Source: an uncultured bacterium
GTDB lineage: Bacteria; Actinomycetota; Actinomycetes; S36-B12
Direction: 5' to 3'
DNA: 7,108 bases
NCBI GenBank assembly: GCA_903908025.1
Contig: CAIVQM010000201.1
Span: 1-7,108, forward strand
Shown here: positions 1-5,425 of the stretch, piece after piece
Layout of the letters: each line of letters begins with the position of its first letter
Position numbering within the stretch: the stretch's first letter is position 1
Notes under the pieces: generated by a model
What the model was told of the DNA's origin: nothing
Seen by the model: the letters and a program-made list of their open reading frames with translations, nothing else
Database searches by the model: none
Program-made: the position numbers and the translations under genes

Positions 1-234
1 CCGGAGGACACCCGTGCGTACTTCCGTGGCGAGTGCATCCGGCGATACCCCGACGCCATCGCGGCCGCGTCCTGGGATTCGGTCGTGTTCGACGTCCCGG
101 GCAGCGAGGCACTCATGAGGGTGCCTACCCTGGAGCCCATTCGGGGCACCCGCGCCCACGTGGAGGGCCTGCTCGACTCGGCTCCAGACGTCACCGCATT
201 GATCGCCAGGCTGACCTCCTCCGGCGAGGGATAG
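1..234 (+). CDS. dop: Dop, deamidase/depupylase of Pup (3' end only)
   Basis: Frame 1 is open from the window edge to a TAG at 232-234, giving the last 77 residues of a protein. These match the C-terminal end of actinobacterial Dop as I remember it: the opening PEDTRAYFRGEC, then AAASWDSVVFD and the stretch VPTLEPIRGTRAHV. Dop is a carboxylate-amine-ligase-fold ATPase paralogous to PafA. It deamidates the C-terminal Gln of Pup to Glu and also cleaves Pup from substrates. The N-terminal catalytic part (Glu and Asp of the active site) lies outside the window and cannot be checked. pup starts 9 bases downstream, the usual dop-pup pairing. The stop codon overlaps a -10-like hexamer for pup. PafA is the only serious alternative, but a full pafA lies downstream and this tail is of the Dop type. 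Confidence in identity is high. Confidence 0.93.
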   Translation, partial: PEDTRAYFRGECIRRYPDAIAAASWDSVVFDVPGSEALMRVPTLEPIRGTRAHVEGLLDSAPDVTALIARLTSSGEG

Positions 235-243
235 CCTTTCCCC
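232..243 (+). promoter_or_regulatory. Putative leaderless -10 promoter element of pup
   Basis: TAGCCT at 232-237 fits the actinobacterial -10 consensus TANNNT and is followed by 6 bases and then the pup ATG at 244. That spacing would put the transcription start on the A of the ATG. No good Shine-Dalgarno sequence lies at normal distance; GAGGG at 226-230 is too far upstream. CTGACC at 211-216 resembles a -35 TTGACA only partly and at a short 15-base spacing. The first three bases are also the dop stop codon, so part of the match is forced. Support comes from the same geometry at pafA and the lipoprotein gene. Confidence 0.45.
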
Positions 244-441
244 ATGGCGCAACGAGAGTCTGCAGACCACCGCAAGGTCGAGCGCGCGGCCGACGTCGAC
301 GAGGAGGCGGCAGTCGCCGCCGAGTCGGCGCCGTCAGAGCTCGACTCCGACGTCGATTCGATCCTGGACGAGATCGACAGCGTCCTGGAGGAGAATGCGG
401 AGGACTTCGTGAAGTCCTTCGTGCAGAAGGGCGGGCAGTGA
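244..441 (+). CDS. pup: Pup, prokaryotic ubiquitin-like protein
   Basis: A 65-residue acidic protein whose C-terminal half carries the Pup signature: LDEIDSVLEENAEDFV at 41-56 and the terminal VQKGGQ. Mycobacterial Pup is 64 residues with an almost identical tail. Pup is the intrinsically disordered tag that PafA joins through its C-terminal Glu side chain to substrate lysines. The 20-50 region folds into a helix on the Mpa/ARC coiled coils. This copy ends in Gln65, so Dop must deamidate it before ligation, which agrees with the adjacent dop. Lysines are at 11, 57 and 62; Lys62 is at the position of mycobacterial Lys61. The N-terminal half is variable and rich in Ala, Glu and Asp, as usual. 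The ATG start gives the MAQ beginning also seen in mycobacteria. The stop overlaps the prcB start by 4 bases. Confidence 0.97.
   Translation: MAQRESADHRKVERAADVDEEAAVAAESAPSELDSDVDSILDEIDSVLEENAEDFVKSFVQKGGQ
425..431 (+). promoter_or_regulatory. Ribosome binding site of prcB inside pup
   Basis: AGAAGGG, within the last codons of pup, has its AAGG core at 427-430, 7 bases ahead of the GTG at 438. It supports the GTG that overlaps the pup stop as the prcB start, although the reading frame is open much further upstream. Confidence 0.55.
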
Positions 442-1289
442 ACGCCCCCCTGGGACTGCCTGATCCTTACCGCGCCACCGGCTCGTCGTCGTTCGTGGAG
501 TTCCTGGCTGCGCTGCACCCCGAGCGGCTGCAGTTCCCCGTGGGCGACCAGTCGGGCAAGGGGAGCCACGGCATCGCGCCACACGGCACCACGATCGTCG
601 CCCTGCGTACTGCGGCCGGCGTCGTCATGGCGGGTGACCGCCGCGCGACAATGGGCAACCTGATCGCTCAGCACGACATCGAGAAGGTCTTCGTGGCCGA
701 TGAGCATTCGCTCATCGGCATCGCCGGCACGGCGGGTCTCGCGGTCGAGCTGGTCCGCATCTTTCAGGTCGAACTGGAGCACTACGAGAAGATCGAGGGG
801 CTCCCGCTGTCCCTCGACGGCAAGGCCAATCGACTCGCCACGATGCTGCGCGGCAACCTCGGGCTCGCCCTTCAGGGTCTCGCAGTCGTCCCGCTGTTCG
901 CCGGCTTCGATCTTGCCCGCGAGACCGGCCGGATCTTCTCCTACGACGTGACGGGCGGACGATACGAGGAGCACGACTTCTACGCCGTCGGCTCGGGATC
1001 CACCTTCGCCCGCGGTTCCCTCAAGAAGCTCTTCCGTCGCGGTGCGTCGTCAGACGAGGCCGTGTCGATGGCCCTCGAGGCGCTGTACGACGCAGCCGAT
1101 GACGACAGCGCTACCGGCGGTCCGGACATGGCGCGGGGGATCTATCCGGTGATCGGCGTCGTCGATGAGTCCGGTGCCCGCATCCTCGGTGACGACGACG
1201 TCGCACCCAGGGTCAGTTCGATGCTCGATGCCCGGATGGTCCGCCCAGACGGTCCGCAAGCCGGTGGTCGACCGGGGGAGGGCTCATGA
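438..1289 (+). CDS. prcB: PrcB, 20S proteasome beta subunit (catalytic)
   Basis: Encodes 283 residues: a 50-residue propeptide and a mature subunit starting at Thr51 (codon 588-590) after Gly50, in the context PHG-TTIVAL. Mycobacterial PrcB has about 291 residues with a 57-residue propeptide, so size and cleavage site agree. Counting from the mature Thr1, the catalytic partners Asp17 (AGDRR) and Lys33 (DIEKVF) are present, so the subunit should be an active N-terminal-nucleophile threonine protease. Further family stretches include SLIGIAGTAGLAVELVR and YAVGSGSTFARGSLK. Fourteen-subunit beta rings form the proteolytic chamber of the cytosolic proteasome. The frame stays open far upstream through pup and dop, but nothing there resembles PrcB. 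The GTG at 438, overlapping the pup TGA and preceded by AGAAGGG, fits the family. The stop overlaps the prcA ATG by 4 bases. Confidence 0.97.
   Translation: MNAPLGLPDPYRATGSSSFVEFLAALHPERLQFPVGDQSGKGSHGIAPHGTTIVALRTAAGVVMAGDRRATMGNLIAQHDIEKVFVADEHSLIGIAGTAGLAVELVRIFQVELEHYEKIEGLPLSLDGKANRLATMLRGNLGLALQGLAVVPLFAGFDLARETGRIFSYDVTGGRYEEHDFYAVGSGSTFARGSLKKLFRRGASSDEAVSMALEALYDAADDDSATGGPDMARGIYPVIGVVDESGARILGDDDVAPRVSSMLDARMVRPDGPQAGGRPGEGS
1277..1281 (+). promoter_or_regulatory. Ribosome binding site of prcA
   Basis: GGAGG in a run of purines lies at the end of prcB with 4 bases before the ATG at 1286. The site is strong but spaced tightly. Together with the ATGA overlap it implies coupled translation of the two proteasome subunits. 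Confidence 0.7.
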
Positions 1290-1981
1290 GCGTGCCGTTC
1301 TATGTCTCGCCCGAGCAGATCATGCGCGACAAGGCCGACTTCGCGCGCAAGGGCATCGCACGCGGTCGCAGCGTCATCGTCATGCAGTACAGCGGTGGCA
1401 TCGTCTTCGTCGCCGAGAACCCATCACATGCATTGCACAAGATCAGCGAGCTCTACGACCGGATCGGGTTCGCAGCAGTCGGGAAGTACAACGAGTTCGA
1501 GAGCCTGCGGGTGGCCGGGGTTCGGCTGGCCGACATGCGTGGGTACTCATACGACCGCAGCGACGTGACCGGACGCAGCCTCGCCAACGCATATGCCCAG
1601 ACGCTGGGCACGATCTTCACCGAGACGAATAAGCCCTTCGAGGTCGAGATCGTCGTGGCCGAAGTGGGCATGGATGCCGCATCGGACCAGTTGTACCGGC
1701 TCATGTTCGACGGATCCGTAGCTGATGAGCGCGGCTATGTTGCGATGGGTGGGGCCGCTGAGCCCATCTCCGCTGCCCTAGCGGAAGCCTGGCATGAAGG
1801 GATGTCCCTGGAGGAGTGCGTGCGCGTCGCCGTGGGCCTGATGGGGGAGCACGGCGACGACGTGGCGAGGGTCCTCGCCCCCGCGCAGCTCGAGGTGGCC
1901 GTCCTCGACCGGACCCGGCCGCGTCGCGCATTCGTGCGACTCGCCAACGGACGACTTGCGGAGTTGCTCGCGTCCAAGTGA
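1286..1981 (+). CDS. prcA: PrcA, 20S proteasome alpha subunit
   Basis: A 231-residue protein with the actinobacterial alpha-subunit pattern. The N-terminal gate peptide MSVPFYVS is followed by PEQIMRDKADFARKGIARGR (the H0 helix), then GGIVFVAENPS, KISELYDRIGFAAVGKYNEF, RGYSYDRSDVTGR and YAQTLGTIFTE. Near the C-terminus LEVAVLDRTRPRRAF matches the family. Alpha rings cap the PrcB rings, gate substrate entry and receive the C-terminal GQYL-type tails of Mpa/ARC. There is no propeptide or catalytic Thr, as expected. It ends at LAELLASK, about 17 residues shorter than the mycobacterial protein (248), lacking the acidic, serine-rich tail. The start is fixed by the octapeptide and a GGAGG site. It is the last gene of the pup-prcB-prcA overlap chain; a 34-base gap follows. 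Confidence 0.97.
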   Translation: MSVPFYVSPEQIMRDKADFARKGIARGRSVIVMQYSGGIVFVAENPSHALHKISELYDRIGFAAVGKYNEFESLRVAGVRLADMRGYSYDRSDVTGRSLANAYAQTLGTIFTETNKPFEVEIVVAEVGMDAASDQLYRLMFDGSVADERGYVAMGGAAEPISAALAEAWHEGMSLEECVRVAVGLMGEHGDDVARVLAPAQLEVAVLDRTRPRRAFVRLANGRLAELLASK

Positions 1982-2003
1982 CCCCGAGGCGCCGCAGCCA
2001 ACG

Positions 2004-2015
2004 TAACGTAGGCAC
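2004..2015 (+). promoter_or_regulatory. Putative leaderless -10 promoter element of pafA
   Basis: TAACGT at 2004-2009 fits TANNNT and is followed by exactly 6 bases and the pafA ATG at 2016. No Shine-Dalgarno sequence lies in the 34-base gap after prcA, apart from a weak TAGG at 2009-2012. The hexamer lies in a short direct repeat ACGTAACGTA (2001-2010). No convincing -35 is visible. Transcription from here would start on the ATG itself and give pafA expression separate from prcBA. This is an inference from spacing and from the same arrangement at two other genes of the window. Confidence 0.5.
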
Positions 2016-3386
2016 ATGGACCGCCGGATCTTCGGGATCGAGACCGAGTACGGCGTCACGTGCACGTTCAACGGACAGCGTCGACTCAGCCCAGACGAGG
2101 TCGCCCGCTACCTCTTCCGCCGCGTCGTTGCCTGGGGCCGGAGCAGCAATGTCTTCCTGACCAACGGATCGCGCCTGTACCTGGACGTCGGTAGCCATCC
2201 CGAGTATGCGACGGCGGAGTGCGACAGCATCCCCCAGCTCATCACGCATGATCGAGCCGGCGAGCGGATCCTTGAGGGGCTGGTGACCGATGCAGAGCAG
2301 CGCCTGCGGGAAGAGGGCATCCATGGCGATATCTACCTGTTCAAGAACAACACCGACTCCGCTGGAAACTCCTATGGCTGCCATGAGAACTACCTCATTG
2401 AGCGCAAGGGGGACTTTGCCCGCCTAGCAGAGCGATTCATCCCGTTCCTCATCTCCCGTCAGCTGATCGCCGGGGCGGGCAAGGTTCTGCAGACCCCACG
2501 GGGTGCCGTGTACTGCCTGAGCCAGCGTGCCGACCACATGTGGGAGGGCGTCTCCAGCGCCACGACCCGGTCACGTCCCATCATCAACACCCGAGACGAG
2601 CCGCATGCGGATGCTGACCTGTACCGCCGCCTCCATGTGATCGTCGGCGACAGCAACATGAGCGAGACGACGACCATGCTCAAGGTCGGCTCGGCGGATC
2701 TGGTCCTGCGGATGCTCGAGGCCGGCGTCGTGATGCGAGACATGTCCCTCGACAACCCGATCAGGGCAATCCGCGAGATGAGCCACGACATGACGGGGAA
2801 GCGACCGGTGAAGCTCACGACCGGGCGCGAGCTCTCGGCTCTGTCAATGCAGTGGGAGTTCTTCGAGAAGGCCTCCGACTTCGCCGACCGCCGTGGCCTG
2901 GTTGACGAGCCAACGGGCACCACCCGGCGCGTGCTCGAACTCTGGGGCCGGTCGCTGAAGGCGATCGAGGCAGAGGACCTCAGTCTCATCGACCGGGAGA
3001 TCGACTGGGCGATCAAGCTGCGCATGCTGGAGCGCTACATGGCCAAGCACGACCTGGGGCTGGAGTCGGCACGCATTGCGCAACTCGACCTTGCCTACCA
3101 CGACATCAGCCGAAGACGCGGCATCTACAACATCCTCGAGCGCAACGGCCTCGTTGACCGAGTCACGTCGGACCTGGCCGTGTTCGAGGCCAAGTCCGTG
3201 CCGCCGCAGACGACCCGTGCGAAGTTGCGCGGTGATTTCGTCCGTCGTGCACAGGAGCGCCGACGGGATTTCACCGTCGACTGGGTGCACCTCAAACTGA
3301 ATGATCAGGCTCAGCGAACGGTCCTCTGCAAGGACCCCTTCGCCAGCGTCGACGAGCGTGTCGACCGCCTCATCGCAAGCATGTAG
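2016..3386 (+). CDS. pafA: PafA, Pup-protein ligase
   Basis: A 456-residue protein that is close to mycobacterial PafA (452) over its whole length by memory. It uses ATP to phosphorylate the C-terminal Glu of Pup and joins it by an isopeptide bond to lysines of target proteins in the cytosol. The fold is that of the glutamine-synthetase-like carboxylate-amine ligases. Visible family parts are RRIFGIETEYGVTC with the metal-binding Glu9, LYLDVGSHPEYATAE with the catalytic base Asp57, DIYLFKNNTDSAGNSYGCHE, SSATTRSRPIINTRDEPHAD, VIVGDSNMSETTTMLKVGS and SLDNPIRAIREMSHDMTG. The C-terminal domain ends in DWVHLKLNDQAQRTVLCKDPF and VDRLIASM. Dop is the paralog; the Asp57 context and the C-terminal KLNDQAQRTVLCKDPF fit PafA. 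The ATG start matches the family N-terminus. In M. tuberculosis pafA is separated from prcBA by other genes; here it follows after 34 bases. Confidence 0.97.
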   Translation: MDRRIFGIETEYGVTCTFNGQRRLSPDEVARYLFRRVVAWGRSSNVFLTNGSRLYLDVGSHPEYATAECDSIPQLITHDRAGERILEGLVTDAEQRLREEGIHGDIYLFKNNTDSAGNSYGCHENYLIERKGDFARLAERFIPFLISRQLIAGAGKVLQTPRGAVYCLSQRADHMWEGVSSATTRSRPIINTRDEPHADADLYRRLHVIVGDSNMSETTTMLKVGSADLVLRMLEAGVVMRDMSLDNPIRAIREMSHDMTGKRPVKLTTGRELSALSMQWEFFEKASDFADRRGLVDEPTGTTRRVLELWGRSLKAIEAEDLSLIDREIDWAIKLRMLERYMAKHDLGLESARIAQLDLAYHDISRRRGIYNILERNGLVDRVTSDLAVFEAKSVPPQTTRAKLRGDFVRRAQERRRDFTVDWVHLKLNDQAQRTVLCKDPFASVDERVDRLIASM

Positions 3387-3397
3387 CCGCCCTTGGC

Positions 3398-3409
3398 TAG
3401 GCTCCGGGA
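3398..3409 (+). promoter_or_regulatory. Putative leaderless -10 promoter element of the FKBP lipoprotein gene
   Basis: TAGGCT at 3398-3403 fits TANNNT and is followed by exactly 6 bases and the ATG at 3410. The 23-base gap after pafA has no purine-rich ribosome binding site at usable distance; CCGGGA next to the ATG is too close. No clear -35 is seen. If real, it starts a second transcription unit that covers the two FKBP genes and pafBC independently of the proteasome genes. Confidence 0.45.
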
Positions 3410-4027
3410 ATGACCAGACGAGCCATCGCCATCGCCACAACCGCCGTCCTCGCCCTCACGCTCGCCGCGTGCGGTCAGCAGACCGACGAGCGGGTGGACG
3501 CCCCTTCCGGCGCAGCCACTGCCTCGGCCATTGCACCGCCGCCGAGCCAGGATGCGGCCCTCGCGCCCTTCGTCACCGTTGACTGCGTCAGCGGACAGGT
3601 CATGCCCGTCGATGCACCTCCCAGCGGCACCACGATCGGCGCCGTCACGGCGATCTTCCAGCCCAACGGCGCCCCAGCGATCACCGTGGCCACCGATGCC
3701 CAGCCGGCAACCGAGCTCGGCGTGGCCGACATCTCCGAAGGGACCGGCCAGGCGGTCGTCGCGGGGGACTCGCTCACCGTCGACTACTGCGGCGTTGGCC
3801 TGGGTGGGCAGACCCTCTTCGACTCCTCCTACAGCCGGGGTACCCCCGCAACGTTCCCGCTCGACGGCGTGATCGCCGGCTGGCAGCAGGGTCTCGTCGG
3901 CATGAAGGTGGGCGGACAGCGGCTCCTCGTGATCCCCGCCGAGCTCGGCTACGGAGACCAGGGCAACCAGGGGATCGCGCCCGGTGAGACGTTGATCTTC
4001 GTGGTCCAGCTCCAGTCCATCGGCTAG
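3410..4027 (+). CDS. FKBP-type peptidyl-prolyl isomerase, lipoprotein
   Basis: A 205-residue protein with a lipoprotein signal: Arg3-Arg4, a hydrophobic Ala/Leu-rich core and lipobox LAAC with Cys21 as the lipidated residue. The mature protein should be anchored on the outer face of the membrane. Residues 22-55 are a Ser/Ala/Pro/Gln linker, 56-100 are unassigned, and 102-205 form one FKBP domain. By alignment with human FKBP12 the ligand and active-site residues are kept: Tyr126, Phe137-Asp138, Phe149, Val154-Ile155, Trp158, Tyr181 and Phe197, so prolyl isomerase activity is likely. The usual VxYxG strand reads VDYCG, placing Cys127 where Thr is common; the only other mature Cys besides the lipidated one is Cys59. 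The start is set by the signal peptide. FKBP genes next to pafA occur in other actinomycetes, but no role in pupylation is established. The signal also resembles a weak twin-arginine motif. Confidence 0.9.
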   Translation: MTRRAIAIATTAVLALTLAACGQQTDERVDAPSGAATASAIAPPPSQDAALAPFVTVDCVSGQVMPVDAPPSGTTIGAVTAIFQPNGAPAITVATDAQPATELGVADISEGTGQAVVAGDSLTVDYCGVGLGGQTLFDSSYSRGTPATFPLDGVIAGWQQGLVGMKVGGQRLLVIPAELGYGDQGNQGIAPGETLIFVVQLQSIG

Positions 4028-4062
4028 CGTCCGCGCAACCGACCCACCACCCGACACACCCC

Positions 4063-4067
4063 AGGAG
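4063..4067 (+). promoter_or_regulatory. Ribosome binding site of the cytosolic FKBP gene
   Basis: AGGAG with 6 bases to the ATG at 4074, preceded by a G-poor, C- and A-rich stretch (4031-4062) that should stay unstructured. This is a normal strong site. It contrasts with the leader-free starts of pup, pafA and the preceding gene, and implies that this gene is read from a longer transcript. Confidence 0.7.
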
Positions 4068-4073
4068 AGAGCA

Positions 4074-4436
4074 ATGGCCAGCAAGCCCGAGATCGACTTC
4101 CTTGAGGGACCCGCTCCCGACGTGCTCGTGATCACCGACATCATCGTCGGCGACGGCGCCGAAGCCGTACCCGGTGGCCGAGTCGAGGTGCACTACCTCG
4201 GTGTCGACTTCGAGACCGGTGAGCAGTTCGATGCCTCCTGGGACCGTGGTGAGTCCATCACCTTCCCGCTGGCGGGACTCATCGCCGGCTGGCAGGAGGG
4301 CATCCCTGGCATGCGCGTCGGTGGACGTCGCCAGTTGGTCATCCCGCCGGCACTCGCCTACGGCGAGGCAGGCACGGGTCACCGTCTCTCGGGCCGCACG
4401 CTGGTCTTCGTGATCGACCTCCTGAACGTCGGTTAA
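4074..4436 (+). CDS. FKBP-type peptidyl-prolyl isomerase, cytosolic single domain
   Basis: A 120-residue protein that is essentially one FKBP domain with no signal peptide or membrane segment, so it should act in the cytosol on prolyl bonds of folding proteins. It keeps the FKBP12-type pocket: VEVHYLG with Tyr41, Phe52-Asp53, Phe64, Leu69-Ile70, Trp73, Tyr96 and Phe112. Leu69 replaces the Val of FKBP12 conservatively. The flap loop after Tyr96 reads GEAGTGHRLSGRTL, with Gly-Arg where many FKBPs have Pro-Pro or Pro-Asn. It shares IAGWQ, VGG and the LVIP strand with the upstream lipoprotein, including a 15-base identical DNA segment (3872-3886 and 4281-4295), consistent with an old tandem duplication. 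It ends 5 bases before the pafB start, so the two are probably cotranscribed. The link to the Pup system is by position only. Confidence 0.93.
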   Translation: MASKPEIDFLEGPAPDVLVITDIIVGDGAEAVPGGRVEVHYLGVDFETGEQFDASWDRGESITFPLAGLIAGWQEGIPGMRVGGRRQLVIPPALAYGEAGTGHRLSGRTLVFVIDLLNVG

Positions 4437-4439
4437 CCG
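4430..4439 (+). repeat. Perfect 10-base palindrome at the FKBP/pafB junction
   Basis: CGGTTAACCG is its own reverse complement. It covers the TAA stop of the FKBP gene and ends two bases before the pafB TTG start. It has no loop, so it would not act as an RNA hairpin terminator; a dimeric protein site is possible but unproven. It may equally be chance in G+C-rich coding DNA. Confidence 0.35.
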
Positions 4440-4441
4440 GC

Positions 4442-5425
4442 TTGTCGCATGTCGAGCGCACGGAGCGCCTGCTCAACCTGGTGATCTGCCTGATGGACAC
4501 CACGGTGGCTGTGTCGCGGGCGGATATCGAGCGGCGCATCCCCGGCTACGACCAGGCGGCCACACCTGCGGCTTTCGAGCGGATGTTCGAGCGCGACAAG
4601 GACGAGCTCCGATCGATGGGCATACCCGTCGAGACCGTGACCGAACACAACGGCGAGGTGCTGGGATATCGGATCCCGCAGGATCGCTACGCCCTGGGGC
4701 AGATCGACCTCACCATCGAGGAGCGCTCCGCCGTCGCCGTGGCCGCTCAGGTGTGGGGGCAGGCGATCGTCGCACCCGTTGCCGGAGCGGCTCTGCGCAA
4801 GCTGGAGACGCTGGCAACTGACCCCGATGCATGGACTCCTGCGGACCTGCGGGGCAGTGTCCAGTTGACCGTCAGCGATGGGGCACTGCTGCCCCTGATG
4901 GCCGCCCTTCGCCAGGACCGCACAGTGACCTTCCCCTACCGATCGCCCACCGACCCCGAGGCCCGGCCGCGCACGGTCTCACCGTGGGGCCTGCGGTCCT
5001 CCGCTGGTCATTGGTTCCTCGTGGCCTTCGATCACGAACGTTCGGCCGAGCGGACGTTCCGCCTGTCACGCATCACCGGCGCCGTGGTCATCACCGGGCG
5101 CGCGCGGCAGACGCCGCCGCCGGAGGCCTTCGATATCGCCAGCTACGCCATCGGGCCTCAGGGCGACGATGTGGCCGTCCAGGCACACGTTCGGATTGCC
5201 GCCGGCCGCGGTGCTTCCGTCCGCCGACGGGCGATCATCGTGGACGGCATCGATCCCTGGACGGCCGACGAGCTCACCATCGGCGGTATCTCGATCGATG
5301 ACCTCGTAACCATCATCTGTGGCGCGGGCTCCGACGTCGTTGCTCTCGGACCACCCGAGGTCATTTCCGCGGTGCGAACGGCCCTCGGCACTGTGTGCGA
5401 GTCCCATCCGCTGGTTGTCGCGTGA
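4442..5425 (+). CDS. pafB: PafB, WYL-domain transcriptional regulator
   Basis: A 327-residue protein. Residues 4-60 form a winged helix-turn-helix (SHVERTERLLNLVICLMDT, then RMFERDKDELRSMGIPVE), matching the start of mycobacterial PafB. Residues about 145-220 are a WYL domain: HWFLVAFDHE at 190-199 stands for the WYL motif (Trp191, Phe192, Leu193), followed by RTFRLSRI with Arg204, Arg207 and Arg210. The rest is a WCX-type tail. In mycobacteria PafB and PafC act as a heterodimer that, with single-stranded DNA as signal, activates LexA/RecA-independent DNA-damage genes. They are named from the operon with PafA and are not needed for pupylation. The start is a TTG, forced because no other start lies between the in-frame upstream region and the conserved HVERTERLLNLV. 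No Shine-Dalgarno sequence is visible, so translation probably continues from the FKBP gene 5 bases upstream. Confidence 0.95.
   Translation: MSHVERTERLLNLVICLMDTTVAVSRADIERRIPGYDQAATPAAFERMFERDKDELRSMGIPVETVTEHNGEVLGYRIPQDRYALGQIDLTIEERSAVAVAAQVWGQAIVAPVAGAALRKLETLATDPDAWTPADLRGSVQLTVSDGALLPLMAALRQDRTVTFPYRSPTDPEARPRTVSPWGLRSSAGHWFLVAFDHERSAERTFRLSRITGAVVITGRARQTPPPEAFDIASYAIGPQGDDVAVQAHVRIAAGRGASVRRRAIIVDGIDPWTADELTIGGISIDDLVTIICGAGSDVVALGPPEVISAVRTALGTVCESHPLVVA

Noticed and set aside
33..437. The prcB reading frame stays open for about 400 bases upstream of the chosen start, through dop and all of pup.
   Set aside because: The extra residues are Arg/Gly/Pro-rich, unlike any PrcB, and lie over two well-supported genes in other frames. 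Long open frames are common in G+C-rich DNA. The GTG at 438 gives the correct propeptide length.
1701..2384. Minus-strand open frame of 227 codons across the prcA/pafA junction.
   Set aside because: Its translation is Arg/Pro-rich and unrecognisable, and both genes opposite are certain. No ribosome binding site supports it.
3311..4144. Long minus-strand open frame of 277 codons opposite the FKBP lipoprotein gene.
   Set aside because: Low-complexity Gly/Asp/Arg-rich translation with no family resemblance, spanning a gene boundary on the other strand; a mirror artefact of codon bias.
3872..4295. 15-base identical segments (3872-3886 and 4281-4295) as a mobile or recombination repeat.
   Set aside because: They encode the same conserved IAGWQ of two FKBP domains and are explained by homology.
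4442..4464. TTGTCGCAT at the pafB start (and TTGTCGCGTG at 5415-5424) as PafBC-type (RecA-NDp) promoter motifs.
   Set aside because: The known motif needs a TANNNT about 8 bases after the TTGTCRGTG-like box. Neither place has it, and both lie in coding sequence.
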